Of a stretch of 64,000 nt of DNA, positions 1 to 8,354 are shown piece by piece. The DNA comes from Candidatus Rifleibacteriota bacterium (GTDB lineage Bacteria > Muiribacteriota > Ozemobacteria > Ozemobacterales > Ozemobacteraceae). The translations under genes were made by a program, and so were the position numbers. The DNA lies in assembly GCA_012517355.1 (NCBI GenBank), contig JAAYVD010000123.1, forward strand, positions 62,001-126,000, written 5' to 3'. Below the pieces are notes generated by a model. That model saw nothing but the letters and a program-made list of their open reading frames with translations, made no database searches and had not been told where the DNA came from. Each line of letters starts with the position of its first letter. Position 1 is the stretch's first letter.

Positions 1-2
1 AG

Positions 3-476
3 TACCCCCTGCGTATCCTCGAGGCCGTCGAGGCCGTCAACGAGGCGCAGAAGGAAGTGATGGTCCAGAAGCTCCAGAAAGCCTTCGACGGCCAGCTGAA
101 GGGCCGGACGATCGCCGTCTGGGGCCTGGCCTTCAAGCCGAACACCGACGACATGCGGGAGGCCCCCGCCGTCGTCATCGTCCGGCAACTGCTCGCGGCC
201 GGGGCCCGCGTGCGGGCCTACGACCCCGAAGCCATGGACGAGGCGCGCAAGATCTTCGGCGACACGATCACCTACGTCAAGAAGAGTTACGAGGCCCTCG
301 AGAAGGCCGATGCCCTGCTGGTGGTCACCGAGTGGAACGAGTTCCGCCGGCCGGACTTCGACCGCATCAAGACCCTGCTGCAGCGTCCGTTGGTCATCGA
401 CGGCCGCAACATCTACGACCCCGTCAAGATGAAAAACCTCGGGTTCGAATACCATTCGATCGGGAGGAACGCATGA
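3..476 (+). CDS. ugd: UDP-glucose 6-dehydrogenase, C-terminal part (5' end outside window)
   Basis: This is the C-terminal 157 residues of a UDP-glucose 6-dehydrogenase, the cytosolic enzyme that oxidises UDP-glucose to UDP-glucuronate with two NAD+. The frame is open from base 3, so the start lies before the window. The block AVWGLAFKPNTDDMREAP is the hallmark of the C-terminal domain of the UDP-glucose/GDP-mannose dehydrogenase family, and IDGRNIYDP near the end is also typical. The stop overlaps the next start (ATGA), so the two genes are translationally coupled. The neighbours are all nucleotide-sugar genes, so it probably supplies UDP-glucuronate for surface polysaccharide. The catalytic cysteine region is outside the window. 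Confidence 0.93.
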   Translation, partial: YPLRILEAVEAVNEAQKEVMVQKLQKAFDGQLKGRTIAVWGLAFKPNTDDMREAPAVVIVRQLLAAGARVRAYDPEAMDEARKIFGDTITYVKKSYEALEKADALLVVTEWNEFRRPDFDRIKTLLQRPLVIDGRNIYDPVKMKNLGFEYHSIGRNA

Positions 477-1474
477 AAGTCATTCTGCCGACCGCCGGCA
501 AGGGGACGCGCCTGCGGCCCCACACGCACACCAAGCCCAAGTCCCTGGTCCGGGTGGCCGGAAAGACCGTCCTCGAGCACGTCATGGCCAACCTGAGCAA
601 GATCAAGGTCGACGAGTACATCCTGGTCGTCGACGAGAACGGGTCGGTCATCGAGAATTTCTTCCGGCAGAAGTTTCCCGACAAACCGGTCTCCTTCGTC
701 CAGCAGACCGACCTGCTCGGGCCGGCGCACGCGGTCTGGCTGACCGCCTCGAAGGTGCAGAAGGGCGACGACCTGCTGATCGTCTTCAACGACACCTTGT
801 TCGTGACCGACCTGACCCGCATCCCCCGCCTGTGTGAGGGACTCGACGGCCTGATCTACTCGAAGGAGATCGAGGACTACAAGCGGTTCGGGGTCAACGT
901 CATGAAGGACGGCGTCATCACCGACATGGTCGAGAAACCCGACAAGCCGATCAGCAAGCTCGCCCAGGTCGGTTTGTACTACATGCGCGACGGGCACGCC
1001 TTCATGGGCTACCTGACCCAGGCGATCGAGCGGAAGCTGACGGTCAAGGGGGAATACTACCTGCCCGACGTGTTCAAGCTGATGATCGCCGACGGTCTCA
1101 AGCTGGGTGCTCCCGAGATCGACGAGTGGCTCGACTGCGGCAAGCCCGAGACGCTGCTGGCCACCAACCGCTACCTGCTCGAGCGGTCCACCGCCAGCCA
1201 TTTCTGCATCGAGGGGTGCGTGATCATCCCGCCCGTCTCGATCGACCCCTCCGCCAAGGTCCACCATTCGGTGATCGGCCCGCACGTCAGCATCGCCGAG
1301 GGCTGCGTGATCGAGGACTCGATCATCAGCGACAGTGTCATCAATGCCAACTCCCTGCTGCGCAACGTCATGCTCGACAGTTCCCTGATCGGCGACTCGG
1401 TCACCCTGACCGGCCTGCAGCAACGCATCAGCATCGGCGACAACAGCATCATCGACATGGGCGGCCGCTCCTAG
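473..1474 (+). CDS. sugar-1-phosphate nucleotidyltransferase with left-handed beta-helix domain
   Basis: This 333-residue protein makes an NDP-sugar from NTP and a sugar 1-phosphate. The N-terminal nucleotidyltransferase signature is PTAGKGTRLRPHTHTKPKSL (G-x-G-T-R-L-R-P with the following Lys), at residues 6-25. The segment DEWLDCGKPETLL, near residue 220, is typical of RmlA/GlmU-type enzymes. From about residue 245 the chain shows hexapeptide repeats (VIGPHVSIAEGCVIEDSIIS), a left-handed beta-helix. The start at 473 overlaps the ugd stop by four bases and is preceded by GGGAGG. The exact base and sugar specificity (glucose-1-P thymidylyl- or uridylyltransferase) cannot be read from sequence alone. 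Confidence 0.88.
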   Translation: MKVILPTAGKGTRLRPHTHTKPKSLVRVAGKTVLEHVMANLSKIKVDEYILVVDENGSVIENFFRQKFPDKPVSFVQQTDLLGPAHAVWLTASKVQKGDDLLIVFNDTLFVTDLTRIPRLCEGLDGLIYSKEIEDYKRFGVNVMKDGVITDMVEKPDKPISKLAQVGLYYMRDGHAFMGYLTQAIERKLTVKGEYYLPDVFKLMIADGLKLGAPEIDEWLDCGKPETLLATNRYLLERSTASHFCIEGCVIIPPVSIDPSAKVHHSVIGPHVSIAEGCVIEDSIISDSVINANSLLRNVMLDSSLIGDSVTLTGLQQRISIGDNSIIDMGGRS

Positions 1475-1520
1475 TCGTCGCCAAACGGGAGACACACGAC
1501 CAGACGGGAAAAGGACAGCC

Positions 1521-1560
1521 GCAGATCAACGCGGATCAACGCGGATCAACGCGGATGAAG
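1521..1560 (+). repeat. decamer tandem repeat GCGGATCAAC
   Basis: Four tandem 10-base units read GCAGATCAAC, GCGGATCAAC, GCGGATCAAC and GCGGATGAAG. Related CGCGGATC sequences recur near 41530-41600 and 63180-63230, always between genes. Confidence 0.8.
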
Positions 1561-1574
1561 GAAAAACGGGATTA

Positions 1575-1703
1575 CGGAGACACATGACTTCATCCCGAGG
1601 ACGGTGAATTCCGGGGAGTTCCGGGGAGTTTCGGGGACACATGACCAAATTCCGGAAACCTTGATGGAATTTCGGGAGTTTTGGGGACACATGACCAAAT
1701 TCT
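1575..1703 (+). repeat. R1 dispersed repeat, three direct copies
   Basis: The core GGGGACACATGACCAAATTC occurs at 1633 and, with one change, at 1683 inside a directly repeated block of about 50 bases. A more diverged copy (GGAGACACATGACTTCATCC) sits at 1577. The orientation is opposite to the pair at 1871-1945. Confidence 0.8.
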
Positions 1704-1870
1704 GGAAACCCTCATGGAATGTTGCGGGGGGGAGGGAATTTTGCACGTAGGTCTCCAACGGGACGGGGTTCAGGTTCTGCGAACGAGCGAAAACGGTTCC
1801 ACTTTGGGAAGGCGTTTTCCAGATGAGGGAAGGGTCCACCGAGGCGACCGGTTCGGGGCATTGGGAGATT

Positions 1871-1945
1871 AAGTCATGTGTCCCCGAAATTCCGCTGAGC
1901 TGTTTGGGGCAATGGGAGAATCAAGTCATGTGTCCCCGAAATTCC
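1871..1945 (-). repeat. R1 dispersed repeat, two inverted copies
   Basis: AAGTCATGTGTCCCCGAAAT occurs at 1871 and 1923, the reverse complement of the R1 core at 1629-1703. The two copies are 52 bases apart. The second ends only about 25 bases before the pseB start codon, so it lies in that gene's leader. Confidence 0.8.
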
Positions 1946-1969
1946 CGATTTTCTCCGGGAGGTGGGGGC

Positions 1970-2947
1970 GTGTTCAAAGATAGGACCATCCTGATCACCG
2001 GGGGGACGGGCTCGTTCGGCACGGCGTTCGTGGAGCATGCCCTGCGGACGTTGCGGCCGCGCAAGGTCATCGTCTATTCCCGCGACGAGTTCAAGCAATA
2101 CCAGATGGCCCGGCGGTTCGCCGACGAGCGGCTGCGGTTCTTCATCGGCGATGTCCGCGACCAGGTGCGGTTGCACCGGGCGTTCGCCGGCGTCGATTTC
2201 GTCATCCACGCGGCCGCCCTCAAACAGGTGCCGGCGGCCGAGTACAACCCCTTCGAGGCGGTCCAGACCAACGTTCTCGGGGCGGAAAACGTCATCAACG
2301 CGGCCCTCGACTGCGAGGTCGGGAGGGTGGTGGCGTTGAGCACCGACAAGGCCTGCAATCCCGTCAATCTCTACGGCGCCACCAAGCTGTGTTCCGACAA
2401 GCTGTTCATCGCGGCCAACGCCTACGCCGGGGCCACCCGCACCCGTTTCGCGGTGGTCCGGTACGGCAACGTCATGGGCAGCCGGGGCAGCGTCATCCCG
2501 TTGTTCCGGGAAGGGGCGGCGGCGGGCGAGGTGCCGATCACCGACGAGCGGATGACCCGGTTCTGGGTGACCCTGTCGCAGGCGGTGCGGTTCGTGGTCG
2601 GGGCCTTCCGCGACATGCAGGGCGGCGAGCTGTTCATTCCCAAGATCCCGAGCATGAAGATCGTCGACCTGGCCCGGGCGGTGGCGCCGCGGGCGAAGAT
2701 GCGGATCATCGGCATCCGGCCCGGTGAAAAGCTGCACGAGGTGATGATCGCGGGCGATGATTCCCGCCAATTGCTGGAGACCCGCGACCGCTACATCAAG
2801 ATGCCGGAGTTCGCCTTCTGGCCGGTGAAGCCGCCGAAGGGCGCGGTGGCGGTGCCCGAGGGGTTCACCTATTCGAGCGAGACGAACCCCCGGTGGCTCG
2901 GGGTGGCCGAGCTCCGCCGCCTGCTGGCGAAGGAAGGCCTCCTGTGA
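1970..2947 (+). CDS. pseB: UDP-N-acetylglucosamine 4,6-dehydratase (inverting)
   Basis: First step of pseudaminic acid synthesis: it removes water from UDP-GlcNAc and inverts C5 to give the UDP-4-keto-6-deoxy-L-arabino sugar, in the cytosol with bound NADP. The 325 residues show the Rossmann motif GGTGSFG at the N-terminus and the SDR-type active-site block STDKACNPVNLYGATK, which carries the Asp-Lys, Tyr and Lys of the PseB family. The GTG at 1970 was chosen because it follows GGGAGGTG and begins right where family homology begins; the frame is open further upstream, but only through R1 repeats. The stop overlaps the pseC start. WbjB/CapE-type 5-epimerases are related, but the following pseC-pseF genes fix the role. 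Confidence 0.93.
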   Translation: MFKDRTILITGGTGSFGTAFVEHALRTLRPRKVIVYSRDEFKQYQMARRFADERLRFFIGDVRDQVRLHRAFAGVDFVIHAAALKQVPAAEYNPFEAVQTNVLGAENVINAALDCEVGRVVALSTDKACNPVNLYGATKLCSDKLFIAANAYAGATRTRFAVVRYGNVMGSRGSVIPLFREGAAAGEVPITDERMTRFWVTLSQAVRFVVGAFRDMQGGELFIPKIPSMKIVDLARAVAPRAKMRIIGIRPGEKLHEVMIAGDDSRQLLETRDRYIKMPEFAFWPVKPPKGAVAVPEGFTYSSETNPRWLGVAELRRLLAKEGLL

Positions 2948-4230
2948 AGCCCATTCCCTACGGCCACCAGTCGATCTCGGAGGCCGAGATCGAGGCGGTC
3001 GTGGCGGCGCTGCGGTCCGACTTCCTGACCCAGGGCCCCGCGGTCGAGCGGTTCGAGCAGGCGTTCGGCGCGGCCGTGGGGGCCCCCTGCGCGGTGGCCT
3101 GTTCGAGCGGCACCGCCGCCCTCCACCTGGCCGCCCTGGCCGCCGGGCTGGGCCCCGGCGACCGGGTGCTGGTGCCGCCCGTCACCTTCGTGGCGACCGC
3201 CAACGCCGCCCGCTACGTGGGGGCCGAGGTCGGGTTCGCCGACGTCGAAGGGGAACACGCCACCCTGTCGGTGGCCACGGCGGAAACGGCCCTGGTCGAG
3301 GCGCGGCGGGCCGGGCGGCCCTTCAAGGCGGTCGTGACGGTCGATCTGGCGGGACACCCCTGCGACCAGGCGGGGTTCGGCCGGCTGAAAGATGCCTACG
3401 GCCTGGTCTGGATCGAAGACGCCTGCCACGCCCTGGGCGCCACCTGGACGGCCCTATCGCGGGGCGCGAAACCGGCATTTGGCGCGGCCCCCGGTGACGG
3501 GAAGGGGGAAGCCCTGCCGCCGTCGGATCGACCGGACGCCGGCGGCCAGCCCTGGAAGGTCGGCGAGTGGCCGGTTCCCGACCTGACGGTGTTCAGTTTC
3601 CACCCGGTCAAGCATATCACCACCGGCGAGGGAGGGATGGTCACCACCCACCTGCCGCGCCTGGCCGAGCGGGTCCGCTCCCTGCGGTCCCATGGCATCA
3701 CCCGGCGGCCCGGGGAGTTCGTCTTCCCCGAGGAGGGCCGCGACCGCGACGGCCAGCCGAACCCCTGGTATTACGAGGCGCAGGCGCTGGGGTTCAACTA
3801 CCGGCTGTCCGATCTGCAGTGTGCCCTGGGTCTGGCCCAGCTGGCCCGCCTGCCGGGATTCCTCGCGCGGCGCCGGGAGATCATGGCCCGGTACCGGCGG
3901 GAGCTGGCCGGCCTGCCCGGTTTCCGCCTGCTGGGCGAAGGCCCCGGGGTGGGCCACGCCTGGCACCTGGCCCTGGCCCGGGTCGATTTCGCCGGTCGGG
4001 ACACCACGCGCGGGCGGGTCATGCGGCAGCTGCTCGAGCGCGGGGTGGCGACGCAGGTCCATTACGTCCCGTTGCCGATGATGCCGCTGTATGCCGGAAC
4101 GGCCGCCATGGCGGACCTTCCCGAGGCCCTGGCCTATTACCGGGAGACCCTCACCCTGCCCGTGTTCCCGGCCATGACCGACGAAGAGGTGGCGCGCGTG
4201 GTGGCGGCCGTGCGCGAGGTGCTGGGGTGA
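2944..4230 (+). CDS. pseC: UDP-4-amino-4,6-dideoxy-N-acetyl-beta-L-altrosamine transaminase
   Basis: PLP-dependent sugar aminotransferase (DegT/DnrJ/EryC1 family) that aminates C4 of the PseB product using glutamate. Of 428 residues, the N-terminus IPYGHQSISEAEIEAVVAAL and CSSGTAALHLA are typical. The Schiff-base lysine lies in FSFHPVKHITTGEGG. The GTG start shares bases with the pseB stop. The protein is longer than usual because about 30 extra residues (roughly 172-205) sit between EDACHALGATW and the PLP-lysine segment. That insert is encoded by a stretch resembling dispersed repeat R2. It falls in a region that is short in ordinary PseC proteins, so activity is probably retained, though this is inference. 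Confidence 0.93.
   Translation: MKPIPYGHQSISEAEIEAVVAALRSDFLTQGPAVERFEQAFGAAVGAPCAVACSSGTAALHLAALAAGLGPGDRVLVPPVTFVATANAARYVGAEVGFADVEGEHATLSVATAETALVEARRAGRPFKAVVTVDLAGHPCDQAGFGRLKDAYGLVWIEDACHALGATWTALSRGAKPAFGAAPGDGKGEALPPSDRPDAGGQPWKVGEWPVPDLTVFSFHPVKHITTGEGGMVTTHLPRLAERVRSLRSHGITRRPGEFVFPEEGRDRDGQPNPWYYEAQALGFNYRLSDLQCALGLAQLARLPGFLARRREIMARYRRELAGLPGFRLLGEGPGVGHAWHLALARVDFAGRDTTRGRVMRQLLERGVATQVHYVPLPMMPLYAGTAAMADLPEALAYYRETLTLPVFPAMTDEEVARVVAAVREVLG
3466..3540 (+). repeat. R2-like palindromic repeat embedded in pseC
   Basis: GCGAAACCGGCATTTGGCGC followed by GGGAAGGGGGAAGCCCTGCC matches the R2 copy at 14833-14885. In one frame both translate to a similar peptide, AKPAF..(6-8 residues)..GKGEALP.S. 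It stays in frame with pseC. Confidence 0.6.
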
Positions 4231-5006
4231 ACGCCGAAGTCGGGACCCAGGTCATCGTCCAGGCCCGGCTGGGTTCGACCAGGCTGCCCGGCAAGGTGCT
4301 GCTGCCGTTGCAGGGACAGCCGGTCCTGGCCCACGTCTGTCGCCGGGCGTCGGCCGCCTCGCGGGTCGACCGGCTGGTGGTGGCCACCACCGACTTGCCC
4401 GAGGACGAGCCGATCGTCGCCTGGTGCCGGTCGGCAGGCGTGCCCGTGGCGCGGGGGGCGGCCCTCGACGTCCTGGCCCGCTACCTGGCGGCGGCCGAAG
4501 CCTGGCCCTGCCGGCAGGTGGTGCGGATCACCGCCGACTGCCCGCTCGTCGACCCGGGCCAGATCGACGCGGTGGTCAGCCTTCTTTCGGAGGGCGGGTT
4601 CGACTACGTCTCGAACCTGCACCCGCCGACCCTGCCCATCGGGTTCGACGTCGAGGCCTTTCCCCTGACCGTGCTGCAGCGGGTGGGCCGGGAGGCCACC
4701 CTCCCCTCGCACCGCGAGCATGTCACCTTGTACATCCGTGAACTTCGTGACCATTTCCGGGTGGGGAACGTGGCTTTCGGGCGCGACCGGTCGGCCGGCC
4801 GGTTCGTCCTCGACCACCCGGAGGACTACGAGTTCCTCCGGCGGCTGTTCGAGCTGATTCCCGCCTCCATGCACCTGCCGTCGGTCTACGAACTGTTGCG
4901 GCTGGTCGACGGGCACCCCGAGCTTGCCGCCATCAACGCGGGTTTCGACCGGTATGAGGGTGTCCGGCGGTCGGCCGGCGGCGAGCAACGGCCGATGAAG
5001 GTCTGA
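4227..5006 (+). CDS. pseF: spsF-type cytidylyltransferase, probable CMP-pseudaminic acid synthase
   Basis: A 259-residue nucleotidyltransferase of the SpsF/COG1861 type, beginning VIVQARLGSTRLPGKVLLPL and carrying RITADCPLVDP (metal and nucleotide site). In pseudaminic pathways this protein activates the free sugar with CTP to CMP-Pse. The GTG start overlaps the pseC stop by four bases, and pseG follows. Other bacteria use a NeuA-like PseF; this organism has a NeuA-like enzyme elsewhere (17267-17971), so assigning this one to pseudaminic acid and that one to the second sugar is inference from gene order. Confidence 0.82.
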   Translation: MNAEVGTQVIVQARLGSTRLPGKVLLPLQGQPVLAHVCRRASAASRVDRLVVATTDLPEDEPIVAWCRSAGVPVARGAALDVLARYLAAAEAWPCRQVVRITADCPLVDPGQIDAVVSLLSEGGFDYVSNLHPPTLPIGFDVEAFPLTVLQRVGREATLPSHREHVTLYIRELRDHFRVGNVAFGRDRSAGRFVLDHPEDYEFLRRLFELIPASMHLPSVYELLRLVDGHPELAAINAGFDRYEGVRRSAGGEQRPMKV

Positions 5007-5133
5007 GCCTGTTGCATGAACGCCAGAAAAGACGACTTTCCCTCTCCCGCCCTTCAGCGCATGCGTGCCGGATCGAAGCTGGTGTGTCCTGAAGCCCCGA
5101 GAAGCGGATGCATGGAACAGCTCGTTTGACCCG

Positions 5134-6174
5134 ATGAGTGCCGGAACGAAGCGGATCCTGTTGCGGGCCGACGGGGGGCCGGTCCTCGGCCTGGGCCACG
5201 TCATGCGGTGCCGTTCCCTGGCCCTGGAACTGCGCCGCCTCGGCTGGGACCCGCTCTTCTACGGCACGGTCGATCCGCCGCCCGGGCCCCTGGTCGACGA
5301 GACCGGGCATCCGCTGCCCCGTGTGCCGGTGGACCAGGGGTGGGGCGATGACCCCGGCCGCGGGTCCGACACCCTGCGGGTTGCACGCGAATGGCGGGTG
5401 CAGGCGGTGGTGGTCGATGCCTACGAATTCCGGTACGAAGATTTCCGGGTGCTGACCGAGGCGGGCTTCCCGGTGATCGCCATTGACGACCTGGGGAACC
5501 GCGAGCTGCCCGTCGACATGGTGGTCAACCCCAATCCCCTGGTGACCCCCGGGATGTACAAATGCCAGAACATCCCCAGCGTCCTGACCGGCGAGATGTT
5601 CACCCTGATCCGGCCGGAGGTGCTGGCCCTGCCCCGGGCGGGCGGCCGCCGGGAGGATGGGGCGGTGCTGGTGACCCTGGGCGGTGGGGACGTCGCCGAC
5701 CTGATGCGGCAGGTCTTGCATGCCATTCCGGGAGACCTCGACCCGCCGGTGGTGGCCTCGGTCTCCCCCGCCTGTCCGCGCAGCCTGTTGCAGATCTGGG
5801 CGCAGACGGCGCCCAGCCATCGCGCCCTCAATCACGATCCCGCGATGCTTCCCGACCTGATGTCCCAGGCGGGCCTTGCCGTCACGAGCGGTGGCACCAC
5901 GTTGTGGGAGCTGTACTACCTGGGCGTTCCAGGCATCGTCCTGGCCGGGGTGGCCAACCAGAAGCAGACGACCACGGTCATCCGCAAACGGCAGACCTCG
6001 CTGCTGTTGGACATCCAGGCGGGGTTCCGCCCCGATCCTTTCCGGGAGGCCCTGCACCGGCTGCTGACCGAACCGGAACTGTCCGAGAGGATGATCGAGC
6101 GGCAGCACGCCCTGATCGACGGCCAGGGGGCACGCCGGGTGGCCGAGGCCATCGATCTCCGGTACGAGCGGTGA
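5134..6174 (+). CDS. pseG: UDP-2,4-diacetamido-2,4,6-trideoxy-beta-L-altropyranose hydrolase
   Basis: Removes UDP from the diacetamido-altrose intermediate to free the hexose for condensation with phosphoenolpyruvate. It has 346 residues and a GT-B-like (MurG-related) fold. The N-terminus RADGGPVLGLGHVMRCRSLA carries the family's G-x-G-H-x-M-R motif with the catalytic His. The C-terminal half shows TSGGTTLWELYYLGVPGI, the usual nucleotide-binding loop. ATG 5134 was chosen because homology begins there; the frame extends to 5065 but without family-like sequence. The 127-base gap before it has no clear promoter. Confidence 0.9.
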   Translation: MSAGTKRILLRADGGPVLGLGHVMRCRSLALELRRLGWDPLFYGTVDPPPGPLVDETGHPLPRVPVDQGWGDDPGRGSDTLRVAREWRVQAVVVDAYEFRYEDFRVLTEAGFPVIAIDDLGNRELPVDMVVNPNPLVTPGMYKCQNIPSVLTGEMFTLIRPEVLALPRAGGRREDGAVLVTLGGGDVADLMRQVLHAIPGDLDPPVVASVSPACPRSLLQIWAQTAPSHRALNHDPAMLPDLMSQAGLAVTSGGTTLWELYYLGVPGIVLAGVANQKQTTTVIRKRQTSLLLDIQAGFRPDPFREALHRLLTEPELSERMIERQHALIDGQGARRVAEAIDLRYER

Positions 6175-6231
6175 TTTCCCCTCGTGCCGGGACGGAGATA
6201 CCCTGGCTGAGCAAAGATGGACGGGCGGGGG

Positions 6232-6255
6232 AATTTGGTCATGTGTCCCCGAAAT
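6232..6255 (-). repeat. R1 dispersed repeat, single copy
   Basis: TTTGGTCATGTGTCCCCGAA lies in the pseG-pseI gap, in the same orientation as the copies at 1871-1945. Confidence 0.75.
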
Positions 6256-6287
6256 GCGGAATGCCCGCGGAAGGGCGGCGGCGGTGA

Positions 6288-6317
6288 TTGACGGCCCCTT
6301 CCGGGGTGGCTTACAAT
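6288..6317 (+). promoter_or_regulatory. sigma-70-type promoter upstream of pseI
   Basis: TTGACG (6288-6293), an 18-base spacer and TACAAT (6312-6317) make a near-consensus promoter. Transcription would begin near 6324, ahead of an AGGAGG at 6342-6347. It marks a second transcription unit in the island beginning at pseI. Confidence 0.65.
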
Positions 6318-6379
6318 CGGGGGGGAAGAGGGTGAACCCCCAGGAGGGTCCGGTGGCGCTGGCGGGAAGGGGATTCCAG

Positions 6380-7423
6380 ATGAAGATCGGGCGGCAGGTC
6401 GTCGGGGACGGCCGTCCCTGCTACATCGTGGCCGAGGCCGGCAGCAACCACAACCGCGATTTCCGGACCGCCTGCCGGCTGGTCGACGTGGCCCGCGAGG
6501 CGGGGGCCGACGCGGTGAAATTCCAGGTGTTCGCGGCCGAGAAGATCTATTCCCGCAAGACGCCCATGGCCAGCTATCTTCAGAAGAAGAACCTGGCGAA
6601 GAAGGGCGAAACCCTGTGGGACCTGGTCAAGCGCATCGAGACCCCCCGCCAGTGGCTGCCCGACCTGGTGAAGCACTGCCGGAAAGCCGGGATCACCTTT
6701 CTCTGTACCCCCTTCGATCTCGAGGCCGTCGACCAGCTCGAGGCGGTCGGGGTCGAAGCCTTCAAGGTGGCCAGTTTCGAGATCACCCATCTTCCGCTCC
6801 TGGAGCGGATCGGCCGGACCGGCAAACCGCTCATCCTGTCAACCGGCATGGCCAGCCTGGCCGACATCGAGGTGGCCCTCGAGGTGTTCCGGGGGGCCGG
6901 CGGCACCGCGGTGACCCTGCTTCACTGTGCCGTCGCCTACCCCGCCCGCTGCGAGGACATCCATCTGCGGGCGATGGACACGCTGCGCCAGGCCTTCCAG
7001 GTGCCGGTCGGGTTTTCCGACCACACGATGGGCCACGTCGCCGACGTCGCTGCGGTGGCGCGCGGGGCCTGCCTCCTCGAAAAGCACTTCACGCTTGACC
7101 GCACCCAGCCTGGGCCCGACCACCCCTTCGCCCTCGAGCCGGGTGAGCTGAAAGAGATGGTGGACGCGGTGCGGCAGACCGAGGCCGCGCTGGGCAGTCC
7201 GCTCAAGCGCCACACGCCGGCCGAAGAGGAACTCTACCGCATCGCCCGGCGCAGCCTGGTGGCGGCCCGCCGGATCCCGGCCGGCACCCGCATCACCAAA
7301 GCGATGGTCGCGGTCAAGCGGCCGGGGTACGGCATTCCGACGAGGTTTCTCGACGTCGTGGTCGGGCGCACCGCCCGTCGCGACATCGAGGAAGACGATA
7401 TCCTCACCTGGGAGATGATTTGA
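6380..7423 (+). CDS. pseI: pseudaminic acid synthase (NeuB/PseI family)
   Basis: Condenses the six-carbon sugar with phosphoenolpyruvate to the nine-carbon nonulosonate. The 347 residues are a TIM barrel (IVAEAGSNHNRDF near the start, LLHCAVAYPARCEDIHL, VGFSDHTMG) followed by an antifreeze-like SAF domain (SLVAARRIPAGTRITKAMVA). ATG 6380 fits the usual family N-terminus. A GTG at 6353, five bases after AGGAGG, is a credible alternative adding nine residues. This is the only synthase of its type in the window, although two sets of nonulosonate genes flank it. It might serve legionaminic or sialic acid instead; its position between pseG and pseH favours pseudaminic acid. Confidence 0.85.
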   Translation: MKIGRQVVGDGRPCYIVAEAGSNHNRDFRTACRLVDVAREAGADAVKFQVFAAEKIYSRKTPMASYLQKKNLAKKGETLWDLVKRIETPRQWLPDLVKHCRKAGITFLCTPFDLEAVDQLEAVGVEAFKVASFEITHLPLLERIGRTGKPLILSTGMASLADIEVALEVFRGAGGTAVTLLHCAVAYPARCEDIHLRAMDTLRQAFQVPVGFSDHTMGHVADVAAVARGACLLEKHFTLDRTQPGPDHPFALEPGELKEMVDAVRQTEAALGSPLKRHTPAEEELYRIARRSLVAARRIPAGTRITKAMVAVKRPGYGIPTRFLDVVVGRTARRDIEEDDILTWEMI

Positions 7424-8310
7424 AGACGATCCGACCGTTCTGTGCCGACGACTGCCGGCTGCTGCTCTCCTGGCGGAACCACCCCGAGGCCCGGCGGTGG
7501 TCGTTCGACTCGCATACCATCGAGCCCGGCGAGCACGAGGCCTGGTTTCGCGACTTCCTGGCCGACCCCCGCCGGGTCGGCCTGATGCTGATCGACGACG
7601 GGTTGCCGGTGGCGCAGATCCGGCTGGAACCGGCGTCCCACCCGGGCATCCTGACCATCTCCATCGCCACCTCCCCCGACCAGTTCCGCAAAGGATATGC
7701 CCGCGAGCTGCTCGGGCAGGCCATGCACCACCCCGAGGTGACCCAGCGGGCGGTGATGGTGCGGGCCGAGACCTTCACGGAACACGAGGGCTCGATGAAG
7801 GTGTTCGAGAGCGCGGGATTCAAGCTCCTCGGCCACGGCACCCGGCACGGCCACGAATACGTGGAATGGCGGTTGCCGATCAGCCCGGTCTTCACCCAGT
7901 TCCCCTTCGGGCTCGAGGGGGAAGGCCCCCTGCTGGCCGCGGCCCAGGAGATGCTCGAGAAGTTCGAGATCGCCCCCCGGTTCACCCTCCGCACCGAGCG
8001 GTTGTCGCGCGAATCGGCCGGAAGCGGGATGCTGACCGCCTCCTCGCCGCTGTCGGTCCAGCTGCAGGACCAGGCCCTGGCCACCGGGGCCCGGGCGTTG
8101 TTCGTGTTCGACTGGCCGGAGCGGATCCCCACCGAGCTGCTGGCCCATTTCCAGGACGGCATCTACGTCCTGCGGCGGGCGACGTCTTCCGCCGGCGCCT
8201 ACCTCGAACTGCAGACCGGGTTGTGCGAGAGTTACGGGGTGACCACGGCGACCGTCGGCGGCCTGCTGCTGGACTTCCTGTGCGGGCTGGTCCAGCGGCG
8301 CCGGGGGTGA
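7420..8310 (+). CDS. pseH: PseH-like GNAT acetyltransferase with long C-terminal extension
   Basis: Expected to N-acetylate C4 of the PseC product from acetyl-CoA. The first 150 residues are a GNAT domain: TIRPFCADDCRLLLSWRNHP, SIATSPDQFRKGYARELLGQ (acetyl-CoA loop) and ESAGFKLLG. Usual PseH proteins end there. This one continues for about 140 residues that I do not recognise, with no transmembrane segment. The start is a TTG at 7420 overlapping the pseI stop, preceded by GGGAG; no other in-frame start fits. Gene order makes PseH the best call, and with it the PseB-C-H-G-I-F pathway is complete in this window. Confidence 0.78.
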   Translation: MKTIRPFCADDCRLLLSWRNHPEARRWSFDSHTIEPGEHEAWFRDFLADPRRVGLMLIDDGLPVAQIRLEPASHPGILTISIATSPDQFRKGYARELLGQAMHHPEVTQRAVMVRAETFTEHEGSMKVFESAGFKLLGHGTRHGHEYVEWRLPISPVFTQFPFGLEGEGPLLAAAQEMLEKFEIAPRFTLRTERLSRESAGSGMLTASSPLSVQLQDQALATGARALFVFDWPERIPTELLAHFQDGIYVLRRATSSAGAYLELQTGLCESYGVTTATVGGLLLDFLCGLVQRRRG

Positions 8311-8354
8311 GCGTGGGCGTGGCTCACCATCGACTGCCGGTAGTCGCCGTGAAC

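Larger units (their letters stand above)
1475..1969. other. intergenic region with short tandem repeats and an R1 repeat cluster
   Basis: No convincing gene lies between the nucleotidyltransferase and pseB. The stretch holds three consecutive copies of GCGGATCAAC-type decamers (1521-1560). It also has three R1 motifs on the plus strand (1575-1703) and two on the minus strand (1871-1945), flanking an unrelated core of about 170 bases. Short open frames here only translate the repeats. Confidence 0.8.

Noticed and set aside
1546-1839. 97-codon minus-strand frame with repeated CVPETPRNS-like peptides
   Set aside because: It only translates the R1 repeats; similar peptides arise wherever R1 occurs.
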